DNA of 64,000 bases from Bacillota bacterium (GTDB lineage: Bacteria > Bacillota > Clostridia > Acetivibrionales > JAEZXR01). A program made the translations under genes and the position numbers. The notes beneath the pieces were generated by a model. It worked only from the letters and a program-made list of their open reading frames with translations. It was not told the DNA's origin and searched no databases. Positions within the stretch are counted from its first letter, which is position 1. Every line of letters starts with the position of its first letter. The DNA is taken from positions 27,677 through 91,676 of the forward strand of contig JAEZXR010000090.1 in the NCBI GenBank assembly GCA_023419605.1, given 5' to 3'. Positions 50,649 through 59,305 of this stretch are shown here, one piece after another.

Positions 50649-51086
50649 ATGATTTATACAGTTGGTGAAATGGCAAAGCAGCTTGATGTTACCGCATCAA
50701 CATTAAGATATTACGATAAAGAGGGATTGCTTCCTTTTGTGGAGCGCTCTGGTGGCGGTATGCGTATGTTCAAGGATGAAGATATGTCATGGTTAAAAAT
50801 TATTGAATGCCTGAAAAAAACAGGTATGCCGATCAAGGACATCAAACATTTTATGGACTACTGCATGGAGGGCGACTCCAAGATAGATGAGCGGCTAACC
50901 ATCATAAAAACACAACGGGATGCCGTGATCAAGCAGATGAAAGAAATGCAGGAAATGCTCGATATGCTAAATTACAAGTGCTGGTATTATGAAACCGCTA
51001 AAGAAGCAGGAACCTGTGCTGTTCACGATGATATGCAAATAGAGAATGTTCCCAAGGAATATCATAAATTTTTAGATAAAAAATAG
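50649..51086 (+). CDS. MerR-family regulator divergent from the alcohol dehydrogenase
   Basis: A 145-residue regulator. HTH MIYTVGEMAKQLDVTASTLR and wing YYDKEGLLPFVERSGGGMRM are followed by the coiled coil ERLTIIKTQRDAVIKQMKEM and a C-terminal YETAKEAGTCAVHDDMQIE with one cysteine. TTGGAGG precedes the ATG by 8 bases. The genes it most likely activates are the adjacent alcohol dehydrogenase and the acetyltransferase behind it. Sensing of an aldehyde or electrophile through the cysteine is a guess. Confidence 0.94.
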   Translation: MIYTVGEMAKQLDVTASTLRYYDKEGLLPFVERSGGGMRMFKDEDMSWLKIIECLKKTGMPIKDIKHFMDYCMEGDSKIDERLTIIKTQRDAVIKQMKEMQEMLDMLNYKCWYYETAKEAGTCAVHDDMQIENVPKEYHKFLDKK

Positions 51087-51212
51087 AACAATTGAAAACA
51101 ATTCTTTCGGCAAAGCACTCTGTGAATTCACAAGCATAGCATTCCATTTTTTACCATAATACTTATATTTTATTGTTAATCATGCCTTTAATTAGAATCA
51201 ACCCCCTTGAAA

Positions 51213-51268
51213 AGGGGTACAGCCAGTAAAGCGTCATGTCATAGTGCTCTACTGGCCAATGATACCCC
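51213..51268. terminator. Nested hairpin after the MerR gene
   Basis: GGGGTA (51213-51218) pairs with TACCCC (51263-51268), and CCAGTA (51223-51228) with TACTGG (51250-51255). There is no T-run, so it may be a terminator remnant or a processing hairpin. Confidence 0.45.
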
Positions 51269-51298
51269 ATACAGCCTATCGGATAACTGCGATTTTAC

Positions 51299-51778
51299 GC
51301 AGCCATGCTGATATTTTGGCCTGTGTGTCTCCCGAGCCGCTGCCGTACACGTCAAAACTGTTCAATACTGTGGATAATCTGTCGTTTCAATGACTTCTCT
51401 TGCCGGACACCCTTTTGCAAACAACATGCCTGCGTCTTTCCAATTCAGATAGCGGAGAATGGCTTCATAGGTTTTCTGGAGTCCTTCCATGGTCCCGTCA
51501 TCTACTCCATAGTCAGCTGCAAAAAGCATGGCTTTTTTATTCCCTGACAGTTTTGCATTGTTGGCAGGGAAACGGTCAACGACAGCTTTGATCTGCGCAG
51601 ACATGGTGAAATAATAAACAGGAGTTACAAATACTACCATATCCGATTCAAATAGCTTATCATTGAGCCTACTCATGGAATCCTTATATACACATTCAGA
51701 TTCATGGTTTGCACAATGCCCGCATACAAGACAGGGTTTTACATCCTCAAATGCTGATTCGCCATCAGAACTATATTC
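51299..51778 (-). pseudogene. Iron-sulfur flavoprotein remnant
   Basis: From 51778 the frame reads EYSSDGESAFEDVKPCLVCG, HCANHESECVYKDSM, then MSRLNDKLFESDMVVFVTPV, YYFTMSAQIKAVVDRF and FAKGCPAREVIETTDYPQY to a stop at 51362. The cluster motif CLVCGHCANHESEC is intact, but the N-terminal flavin loop is lost, with a TGA at 51779-51781. At the other end a one-base shift after YPQY continues the family ending in another frame (IEQF...RLG) to about 51299. No start or ribosome binding site remains for the whole domain. It resembles the intact protein at 41394-41930. Confidence 0.72.
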
Positions 51779-51854
51779 TCAACGTGCCTTGAGCAGATAA
51801 AAATAATATCGCTTAAAGCTGGAAACCCCTTGGCGGCGAGGTTATTGTTTACCG

Positions 51855-54527
51855 TTAGTCTCCTTTTTTAACCATACCTTCCATCTGCCGTTTTGCTTCA
51901 GGAGATAATGCATCAATTAAATAATTGCGGTTTCCTCCCTGCATTTCCTGATGTTCCTGCTTAATTCTTTCATTAGCCCCGTCGATCTCAGCTTTCAGCT
52001 CTCTGGCGGATAGCAAGGAACATCCTTCACCCCTTATAATAATCTGCTGTAAACCGTCCGATGTTGCAACTGTTATATCATATTTTTTCTTATTGCTATA
52101 TGCAAATTTTTCAATATATTGGTCCGCCGTTTGTGCCTCCCTGGTATATACCATATGGATGTTATGATAATCAGTTACTTCCTCAAGATGCCCCTGAACA
52201 CGGTAAGCATCAAACACAACGATAATCTGACATTTTCGAATTCCCTGATAATTACTTAGAGAATCAAGCAATTTCATTCTGGCACCGTCCATATTATCGT
52301 CTGCAAGCCCTTTCAGTTCAGGCCATGCATAGATAATATTATAACCGTCCACAAGGAGATACTCTTCCTTGATTTCCTGCTGTCTGTCAACATAGGTAAC
52401 GGTAATAGGTCCATAATAACTTTTACTGGCTGTTTTAGGTCTTTTCCAGGCAGACTTCTTCCCCTGGTTTGCATAATAGGTTTTATTGATGATTCGGTCA
52501 ATCTCATCCAGACTGATCAACCGCTCTTCTGCGGATGAGGCTTGGTTATGGGTTGTTTCTCCCGATAAATCGTCTTTTTTCTGAAGATAGCTTTCAACAT
52601 GCATATGGTCCTTAACTTTATCCCAATCCACCAAAAATCCTGTACCCTGTGAACAAAATACAGAACCAGTCGGATTTTCAGTGTCCCTTTCCGAATCATA
52701 TCCGATATTTTCTATGACCTCAGCCTCATTATGGCAGGGTTCATATCCTTTCAAACTGCAAAACAGCCTGCCAAGACCTTTGGTATATGCAACTACCTCC
52801 ATCTGGTAATTCCTCATGGTAGTAACAGGGGCGCTCCCCACAAGAACCGCCATTTCACCATCTGACTGTGATATTTCACATGTACCGTGCATTTTCTCAA
52901 CATCCGACATGGCTCTTCCTATCATTTTCTCAGGCAGTTCCAACTGAAAAGCATAATAGGGCTCCAGCAATATGGACTCTGCCTCCTTTAAGCCCTGGCG
53001 TACTGCACGGTAGGTAGCCTCTCTGAAGTCACCGCCTTCCGTATGCTTATTGTGTGCTCTACCAGAGACTAAAGTAATTTTCATATCCGTAATCGCTGAC
53101 CCTGTCAAAACTCCTTTATGGAATTTCTCTTCCAGATGCGTTAAAATAAGTCTTTGCCAGCTTTTACCCAGTAAGTCCTCACTGCATTCTACTCCAAATT
53201 GCAGACCACTTCCAGGCTCACCCGGCTCTAATAACAGGTGGACCTCCGCATAATGCCTCAATGGTTCAAAGTGTCCCACTCCCTCAACTGTATTGACAAT
53301 CGTCTCTTTATATACAACCCTTCCGGCATCGAAGGCTGCCGCAACACCAAAACGGCTTTGTATCAAGCTCTGCAGGATTTCAATCTGCACTTCTCCCATG
53401 ATCTGGACTTGAATCTCCTGCAACTGCTCATCCCAGACAATATGAAGTTCCGGCTCTTCCTCTTCAATCTGACGCAGTTTGGGAATCATCACTCTGGGGT
53501 CGCAGCCTTCCGGAAATATAATCTGATAAGACAGAACGGGTTCCAATACCGGTGTGCCAGAAGCTTCCTCTATCCCCAAGCCTTCTCCCGGCCTGGTATG
53601 GCTGAGTCCCGTTACTGCACATATAGAACCTGCCTCTATCTCGTTCACTGCCTCAAATTTCTGTCCGGAATAGATACGGATTTGATTTACTTTCTCTTCC
53701 CAATTATGATTCGTCAAGACGTCTTTCACCTTCAACTTTCCACCGGTAAGCTTCATGTGCGTAAGACGGTTTCCCTGCTCGTCTCTCGTTACTTTGAATA
53801 TTTTAGCCCCAAATTCGTCGGGATAGCAAGGTATCATAGCATACTCTACTATCTCCTGCATAAATTGTTCAATGCCTTTTAATTTTAAAGCCGAACCGAA
53901 AAAACACGGAAATACTTTGCGCTCCTTGACAGCATTTTTAATAAGCGCGGTTTGAATCTGTCCTGTCTCCAGATAGGCTTCCATCAGGATTTCATCACAC
54001 ATGGCCAGTTGTTCATAAAAATTGTCTGTCTTAGCTTGTCCAAATTCAATGCATCCATCATCCAGCAGCTTTTTTATTTCTTTTATCAGTTTGTCCTTAT
54101 CCGTCCCATTTTGATCCATCTTATTGACAAATATGAAAACAGGAATCTGATACATGTCAAGCAGCCGCCATAATGTTTTGGTATGCCCCTGCACTCCATC
54201 CGCACCGCTTATCACTAAAATTGCATAATCCAGCACCTGAAGTGTTCTTTCCATTTCAGCAGAAAAATCTACATGTCCAGGGGTATCCAATAAGGTAATC
54301 TGAGTCTCTCCTATTTTAAATAGGGCTTGCTTGGAGAAAATGGTGATTCCTCTTGCCTTTTCCAGCTCATAGGTATCTAAATAAGCGTCCTTATTGTCCA
54401 CCCTTCCAAGTTTTCCAATTTTACCGCTCAGATAAAGCATACTCTCTGATAATGTTGTCTTGCCTGCATCCACATGTGCTAATATTCCAATGACTAATTT
54501 TTTCATAAACTGTTTAAAATCCTTCAT
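51855..54527 (-). CDS. EF-G-like ribosomal-protection-type GTPase fused to a YacP/Rae1-like NYN nuclease domain
   Basis: 890 residues in two modules. Residues 8-690 are a translational GTPase of the TetM/TetO type: G1 HVDAGKTT (18-25), G2 RGITI (59-63), G3 DTPGH (81-85), G4 NKMD (135-138), then beta-barrel and domain III-V equivalents ending near CSLKGYEPCHNEAE. After a charged linker, residues 721-850 form an NYN domain: LLVDGYNIIYAWPELKG with Asp727, VVFDAYRV with Asp773, TADQYIEKFA with Asp802 and VATSDGLQQIIIRGEG with Asp824. YacP/Rae1 proteins cut mRNA in the ribosomal A site. A protein that both docks on the ribosome like EF-G and carries such a nuclease could clear stalled ribosomes. 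The ATG overlaps the upstream stop as ATGA. Tetracycline resistance itself is not shown. Confidence 0.88.
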   Translation of the reverse strand: MKDFKQFMKKLVIGILAHVDAGKTTLSESMLYLSGKIGKLGRVDNKDAYLDTYELEKARGITIFSKQALFKIGETQITLLDTPGHVDFSAEMERTLQVLDYAILVISGADGVQGHTKTLWRLLDMYQIPVFIFVNKMDQNGTDKDKLIKEIKKLLDDGCIEFGQAKTDNFYEQLAMCDEILMEAYLETGQIQTALIKNAVKERKVFPCFFGSALKLKGIEQFMQEIVEYAMIPCYPDEFGAKIFKVTRDEQGNRLTHMKLTGGKLKVKDVLTNHNWEEKVNQIRIYSGQKFEAVNEIEAGSICAVTGLSHTRPGEGLGIEEASGTPVLEPVLSYQIIFPEGCDPRVMIPKLRQIEEEEPELHIVWDEQLQEIQVQIMGEVQIEILQSLIQSRFGVAAAFDAGRVVYKETIVNTVEGVGHFEPLRHYAEVHLLLEPGEPGSGLQFGVECSEDLLGKSWQRLILTHLEEKFHKGVLTGSAITDMKITLVSGRAHNKHTEGGDFREATYRAVRQGLKEAESILLEPYYAFQLELPEKMIGRAMSDVEKMHGTCEISQSDGEMAVLVGSAPVTTMRNYQMEVVAYTKGLGRLFCSLKGYEPCHNEAEVIENIGYDSERDTENPTGSVFCSQGTGFLVDWDKVKDHMHVESYLQKKDDLSGETTHNQASSAEERLISLDEIDRIINKTYYANQGKKSAWKRPKTASKSYYGPITVTYVDRQQEIKEEYLLVDGYNIIYAWPELKGLADDNMDGARMKLLDSLSNYQGIRKCQIIVVFDAYRVQGHLEEVTDYHNIHMVYTREAQTADQYIEKFAYSNKKKYDITVATSDGLQQIIIRGEGCSLLSARELKAEIDGANERIKQEHQEMQGGNRNYLIDALSPEAKRQMEGMVKKGD

Positions 54528-54895
54528 TTTTTGTCCGTTTCTAAAAATACAGCCCGCTTAAGCCTGTATGTCAATTCTTCTATTATGATAATACCAGTAA
54601 GTTTGGAATTTGACAATTTTATAGATTCATAAAAATAAGCAGTATTTAAAAAATCCGGATGAAAGCAAAATGATCGTGGGTAGACGTTATACTTTTCTAA
54701 AACTTTTATCTTATCATCCATAGATAAACAAAGAATACTAGGAGCAACAATTTTTATAGGACGGTCATTCAATTGCACATTTATACTTCCACTTGTAATA
54801 AAAATTATAGTTAAGCGCTCCTCATAGGGGGAGATTGTTAAAATTTTCGGCTGCAACAAATTCAATATACACAGTTCTACTCTTATGGCGATCAA
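54524..54895 (-). CDS. AraC-type N-terminal sensor domain without the DNA-binding part
   Basis: A 123-codon frame. SPYEERLTIIFITSGSINVQ, LNDRPIKIVAPSILCLSMDD and YPRSFCFHPDFLNTAYFYES are those of an AraC-family cupin sensor, but the two C-terminal helix-turn-helix motifs are absent; after KLSNSKLTG the frame reads IIIIEELTYRLKRAVFLETD and stops. The start is TTG 54895, without a strong site. It overlaps the GTPase-NYN gene as ATGA. I take it as a truncated regulator that now serves, at most, as a translated leader for that gene. Confidence 0.6.
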   Translation of the reverse strand: MIAIRVELCILNLLQPKILTISPYEERLTIIFITSGSINVQLNDRPIKIVAPSILCLSMDDKIKVLEKYNVYPRSFCFHPDFLNTAYFYESIKLSNSKLTGIIIIEELTYRLKRAVFLETDKK

Positions 54896-55058
54896 TTTGT
54901 GGAATATCTATTCCTCCACTAACAGATAGTATAGTTAAAAGCTTCATTTATATCATTGTATCATAATTTTCAAACGATATACTATTATTATACAGTTACT
55001 GTACGAAGGTTATGGTTAACAAGGTTTGCCGTGACCACTAAGCGAAAGGAGAATCATT

Positions 55059-56222
55059 ATGGCTGTTGAACGTTTTCATATCCAAGTATCTAATGAGGTA
55101 CTTGACGATCTAAAATACAGACTAGATCACGTCCGCTGGCCCCATCAATTAGAAGATTCCGGTTGGGAACGAGGTACTGAAATAGGTTATTTACAATCGC
55201 TCGTTTCGTATTGGCGTGATCACTTTGATTGGCGCGCACAAGAATCCGAATTGAACCGCTTTTCTCAGTTTCACTGTAATGTCGATGGGATAGATGTGCA
55301 CTTCGTGCACGAGCGAGGTAATGGACCTAGCCCTTTACCGATTATCCTTACCCACGGATGGCCTGACAGTTACATCCGCTATCAGAAGATTATCCCTCTT
55401 CTTACTGATCCAGCTCGTCACAGCGGTGACCCAGAGGACTCTTTCGATGTAATTGTCCCTTCACTACCTGGATTTGGCTTCTCCGGTCGCCCTGACCATA
55501 GTGGCATCAACAATTTTCGTGTTTCCGAGCTCTGGGCTAAACTAATGACAGAAGAACTCGGCTATGGAAGATTCGCTGCTGCAGGTGGAGATATTGGCTC
55601 TGGTGTTACAAGATATCTGGCATTAAACCATCCCGAACTTCTAGTCGGAATCCACCTAACCGACATCGGTATAATTAGAAATCTCATGACTTCACATGAT
55701 CGGGTAGAACTTTCAGAAGAAGAACTACAATACAAGAGAAGTGCTCAGGAATGGATTTCCCATGAGGGAGCCTATATGTCACTTCAATCGACAAAACCCC
55801 AGACTCTTGCGTACGGACTTTCCGATTCACCAGTAGGTTTGGCTGGTTGGATTGCTGAAAAATTCCGCGCATGGAGCGATTGTAATGGTGACCTTCGGCA
55901 AAGATTTAGCAAGGATGAACTGCTCACTAATATAATGATCTATTGGGTTACAAATACTATAGGATCATCAACACATATATACTATGAGAATACACATTCT
56001 TTGCCATTGATGGGACGTATAGAGGTACCGACAGGCATTGCACTTTTCCCGGCTGATATATTGTTACCGCCCAAAGAATGGGCTGTGCGCAATCTGAATA
56101 TAACTCGCTGGAATTCAATGCCTCGTGGTGGACATTTTACTGCCATGGAAGAACCCGAACTTCTAGCCGATGACATTCGCGCATTCTACAGACCCTTTAG
56201 AACCAAAAATAAAAAGCAGTAA
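55059..56222 (+). CDS. Epoxide hydrolase (microsomal-type, EHN domain)
   Basis: A 387-residue alpha/beta hydrolase. The N-terminal EHN segment reads FHIQVSNEVLDDLKYRLDHV and RWPHQLEDSGWERGTEIGYL. Then come HGWPDSYIRY with the oxyanion region, the nucleophile in FAAAGGDIGSGVTRYLAL (Asp in GGDIG) and the histidine in PRGGHFTAMEEPELLADDI. It opens epoxides to diols in the cytoplasm or at the membrane. AAAGGAG precedes the ATG. Such enzymes are scattered in clostridia, and the gene is followed by a GC-rich patch, so horizontal arrival is likely. A dyad TACAG-T-ACTGTA lies upstream near 54995-55005. Confidence 0.9.
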   Translation: MAVERFHIQVSNEVLDDLKYRLDHVRWPHQLEDSGWERGTEIGYLQSLVSYWRDHFDWRAQESELNRFSQFHCNVDGIDVHFVHERGNGPSPLPIILTHGWPDSYIRYQKIIPLLTDPARHSGDPEDSFDVIVPSLPGFGFSGRPDHSGINNFRVSELWAKLMTEELGYGRFAAAGGDIGSGVTRYLALNHPELLVGIHLTDIGIIRNLMTSHDRVELSEEELQYKRSAQEWISHEGAYMSLQSTKPQTLAYGLSDSPVGLAGWIAEKFRAWSDCNGDLRQRFSKDELLTNIMIYWVTNTIGSSTHIYYENTHSLPLMGRIEVPTGIALFPADILLPPKEWAVRNLNITRWNSMPRGGHFTAMEEPELLADDIRAFYRPFRTKNKKQ

Positions 56223-56339
56223 TGAATTTACTTTTAATCCTATTGCTGACACAACATAATTGTTGCAAAGAATGTAAAGAGGAAATATTGTAATATTAGT
56301 AAAAAATTATCCGAATTATTCTCTGACTAATAAGATCAA

Positions 56340-56560
56340 ATGCTGAGCAACATCCGTGTTGCTCGGCGTGAAGAGCGGCTCGGGCAAGAGAAGCGGTGTG
56401 CGCCACGCAGTACACGGCAAAGCTGCGCTTGCCCTTCGAGCCAACGAATAGCGGCTATGCGGTTCAGGCAGAGTACTGCCCTCACCCGAATTGCCCTTTG
56501 CTTCGCTTTGGGCAACTTTGCATAGCCGTAAACGTTACGAACGGTGTCAACATCCTAAAT
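56340..56560. other. GC-rich patch with several inverted repeats
   Basis: By eye clearly richer in GC than the surrounding DNA. GCTGAGCAACA/TGTTGCTCGGC forms a hairpin at about 56342-56367. CGGCTATGC (56453-56461) pairs at distance with GCATAGCCG (56520-56528), and TTGCCC (56491-56496) with GGGCAA inside it. Two short frames of about 61 codons run through it but resemble nothing known. The flanks 56223-56339 and 56561-56643 show no gene. Confidence 0.55.
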
Positions 56561-56643
56561 ATCGTTTTTTTAATGAAGCAGTGACCCGTGACTTGACAGT
56601 CGTCGCTTCGGATTCTAAGTTCTGTACAAGAGACGTTCCTAAT

Positions 56644-56687
56644 AAAAGGAAGCATTGGGACTAATAACAGTCCCAATGCTTCCTTTT
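56644..56687. repeat. 44-base palindrome, copy 2 of the dispersed hairpin
   Basis: AAAAGGAAGCATTGGGACT (56644-56662) pairs perfectly with AGTCCCAATGCTTCCTTTT (56669-56687). Compared with the copy at 41199, two stem positions differ together so that pairing is kept. It probably terminates the ribonucleotide reductase transcript coming from the right. Confidence 0.8.
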
Positions 56688-56773
56688 ATATCGTGAGAAC
56701 TAAAGCTAAGTATACAACTTTATTATCAATATACATTTACATACAACATATTCAATACTAATATGTTCAGTTC

Positions 56774-59110
56774 TCATCCGCATTTCGAGTATCCGCAATT
56801 CCGGCAAATTACGCAGCCTCCTTCATGCTCCACGGGCATGCCACACTCGGAACATAGTGCTCCTACAGAGGAATCCTGGCCCTTCTCCGTATTCATACAA
56901 AACTCCGACATCGTGCAGGAACTGCACTCGGAAGAGCATTTATTAGCCGTCGGTCCTGGAATTCTCTCCTCATCGAAGGTAGTCAACTCGGCTGACACTT
57001 CTTCATCCCTACCATTCTGCAGTTTCGCTACCTTCTCGATCAGCCTGCCGATAGCATCAGGACAGGACGTCACCTTCAGTCCCCTCTGCCGTATGGTGGA
57101 TGGACAACGAATCCCCTTCAACTGCTCAACGATGGATTTCGCATCAATCCCGGAGCGCAGGGCAATGGATACCAGTCGGCTGGTCGCTTCCGATTGGGAG
57201 GGGCAGCCCCCGGCACGTCCGGTGTTGGTGAATACCTCACATATTCCATGTTCATCATAATTTACCGTGATATATAAATTCCCACATCCAATCTTCACTT
57301 TCTCCGTAAAGCCAGTGGTTATATCCGGCCTGGGTCTGGGTGCTACGGGGGAAACCTCCCTTTTCACTTCCTCCGGCTTCTCCGCCTCTTCCTTCCCCTT
57401 GACTTTTCCGATATTCAGCACCTGCAGATCTCTGCTTCCATCCCTGTAGATAGTAACCCCTTTGCAGTTCAATTTGTACGCCAGTTCAAAAACATCCCTG
57501 ACATCCGCTCTTGTTGCCCCATTCCGGAGATTCACGGTCTTTGACACTGCATTATCGGTATATCGCTGAAATGCAGCTTGCATCTTTACATGCCATTCCG
57601 GAGTAATGCCATGAGATGTAACAAATACATTCTGCACAGTTTTTGGTATCTCTGGAAACCCTTTAACAGTCCCCTTTTTCGCAATCCGCTTCATTAACTC
57701 GCTGCTATAAAAGCCATCCTTTTCAGCCACCTGCCTGAACAGTGGATTTACCTCCACCAGTTCGTCGTTATCCATTACATTTCGTATATAGGAAATGGCA
57801 AAAAGTGGCTCAACACCGCTGGATACACCTGCGATAATGCTTAAAGTTCCGGTAGGTGCAATGGTCGTTGTCGTTGCATTACGGACTTCTACTCCTTCCT
57901 TTTTGAAGACACTCTGCTCAAAGAATGGGAATACACCTTTTTGCTTTGCCAATTCTATGGAAGCCTTTCTGGATTCATCCTGTATGAGCTTCATGATCTT
58001 TTCCGCCAGTACAATAGCCTCATCGGAGCTATACGGAATGCCCAGCTTGCACAGCAAGTCGGCCCATCCCATAACACCTAGTCCAATCTTCCGTGTACCC
58101 CTTGTCATACGATCGATCTCCGGCAGCGGGTATTGGTTCACATCAATAACATTATCCAAAAAGTGAACTGCTTTCCATACTACCTCCCGAATTCGATCAT
58201 AATCAATTTCCAGCTTGCTGTTATTACCTTTTATCATCCGGCTCAAGTTGATAGATCCCAGATTGCAGGCTTCATAAGGCAGCAAGGGTTGCTCACCACA
58301 GGGATTGGTGCTTTCAATGTCTCCCAGTTCCGGAGTCACATTTTCCTTGTTCAGCCGGTCAAGGAAGATGATTCCCGGCTCTCCGTTGTTCCAGGCCATG
58401 TCGACAACCAGGTCAAACACCTTCCTTGCATTCAGTTGGCCTGCAACCTTTTTCTCATGCGGATCATACAGATTATACTCCCGGTCCTCCTCCACCGCCT
58501 TCATAAATTCCTCTGTAATTCCTACGCTTATGTTAAAATTCGTAATCTCGGCATTGTCCTTTTTACAGGTAATAAAATCCATAATGTCCGGATGATCTAC
58601 TCTAAGAATTCCCATGTTGGCGCCTCTTCGGGTTCCGCCCTGCTTCACGGCTTCGGTAGCGGCATTAAATACCTTCATAAAGCTAATAGGACCACTGGCG
58701 ACACCCCCCGTAGAGTTTACGGCTGCCCCTCTGGGCCTTAGCCGGGAAAAGCTGAACCCGGTTCCTCCTCCACTTTTATGAATAAGTGCAGCGTTTTTTA
58801 TGGTTTCAAAAATACCTTCCATGCTGTCCTCTACCGGTAGAACAAAGCAGGCACTTAGCTGCCCTAAAGGCCTTCCTGCGTTCATCAGCGTGGGAGAATT
58901 AGGCAGGAACTCCAGGTTTGCCATCATAGCAAAAAAATCCTGTTCGATTGCTTCCAGTTCCTCTGCTGATACGTACTGAACATCTGCAGCTGCAACAGCC
59001 TTTGCAACCCTTCGAAACATCCCTTCGGGGTCTTCCAATAATTTTCCATTTTCATCCTTTGCCAGGTATCGCTTTTCTAATACCTTTACTGCATTTTCTG
59101 ATAAGTTCAT
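56774..59110 (-). CDS. nrdJ: Vitamin B12-dependent (class II) ribonucleoside-diphosphate/triphosphate reductase
   Basis: Makes deoxyribonucleotides with adenosylcobalamin as radical source, so it works with or without oxygen. I start at ATG 59110, with GAGGAGG upstream, which gives MNLSENAVKVLEKRYLAKDE; a longer frame begins at 59137. Active-site phrases are LPNSPTLMNAGRPLGQLSAC, FVLPVEDSMEGIFETI, NPCGEQPLLPYEACNLGSIN and SSGVEPLFAISY. The C-terminus has the TSCPD-type domain and a Zn-like cysteine tail (CSECGMPVEHEGGCVICRNC). The length of 778 residues is usual. Two NrdR-type boxes stand before it; no B12 riboswitch was seen there. Confidence 0.95.
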   Translation of the reverse strand: MNLSENAVKVLEKRYLAKDENGKLLEDPEGMFRRVAKAVAAADVQYVSAEELEAIEQDFFAMMANLEFLPNSPTLMNAGRPLGQLSACFVLPVEDSMEGIFETIKNAALIHKSGGGTGFSFSRLRPRGAAVNSTGGVASGPISFMKVFNAATEAVKQGGTRRGANMGILRVDHPDIMDFITCKKDNAEITNFNISVGITEEFMKAVEEDREYNLYDPHEKKVAGQLNARKVFDLVVDMAWNNGEPGIIFLDRLNKENVTPELGDIESTNPCGEQPLLPYEACNLGSINLSRMIKGNNSKLEIDYDRIREVVWKAVHFLDNVIDVNQYPLPEIDRMTRGTRKIGLGVMGWADLLCKLGIPYSSDEAIVLAEKIMKLIQDESRKASIELAKQKGVFPFFEQSVFKKEGVEVRNATTTTIAPTGTLSIIAGVSSGVEPLFAISYIRNVMDNDELVEVNPLFRQVAEKDGFYSSELMKRIAKKGTVKGFPEIPKTVQNVFVTSHGITPEWHVKMQAAFQRYTDNAVSKTVNLRNGATRADVRDVFELAYKLNCKGVTIYRDGSRDLQVLNIGKVKGKEEAEKPEEVKREVSPVAPRPRPDITTGFTEKVKIGCGNLYITVNYDEHGICEVFTNTGRAGGCPSQSEATSRLVSIALRSGIDAKSIVEQLKGIRCPSTIRQRGLKVTSCPDAIGRLIEKVAKLQNGRDEEVSAELTTFDEERIPGPTANKCSSECSSCTMSEFCMNTEKGQDSSVGALCSECGMPVEHEGGCVICRNCGYSKCG

Positions 59111-59131
59111 AGAAGCCTCCTCGCTATATAA

Positions 59132-59178
59132 ACACAATATTTAGTATATGTAAAATTTACTAACACTGTATATTGTAT
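59132..59178 (-). promoter_or_regulatory. Tandem NrdR boxes upstream of the ribonucleotide reductase
   Basis: ACACAATATTTAGTAT (59132-59147) and ACACTGTATATTGTAT (59163-59178) both fit the known NrdR consensus of the type ACACWATATATWGTGT. Their starts are 31 bases apart, three turns of the helix, the standard spacing. NrdR would repress nrdJ when dATP is high. The nrdR gene itself is not in the window. Confidence 0.8.
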
Positions 59179-59257
59179 CACTTACAGATAACAAGTCAAT
59201 ACCAACAGAGGAAGATTTTTATAGTAAATTAGTCCTATCCTATTTATGGGAAGACGC

Positions 59258-59295
59258 AGAAAACCCGTAGTAAAGTTTTTTACTACGGGTTTTCT
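59258..59295 (-). terminator. Strong terminator hairpin after the DUF4015 gene
   Basis: Bases 59258-59274 (AGAAAACCCGTAGTAAA) are the exact reverse complement of 59279-59295, a 17-bp stem with a 4-base loop. It lies 10 bases beyond the stop at 59306. Confidence 0.85.
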
Positions 59296-59305
59296 TGTAG
59301 CATTT

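Noticed and set aside
51855..54527. Calling the GTPase fusion a tetracycline resistance gene
   Set aside because: Similarity to TetM-type factors is clear, but the fused nuclease and the context give no evidence for resistance.
56396..56584. Cysteine-containing 62-codon frame in the GC-rich patch
   Set aside because: Long inverted repeats explain the sequence better, and no ribosome binding site precedes it.
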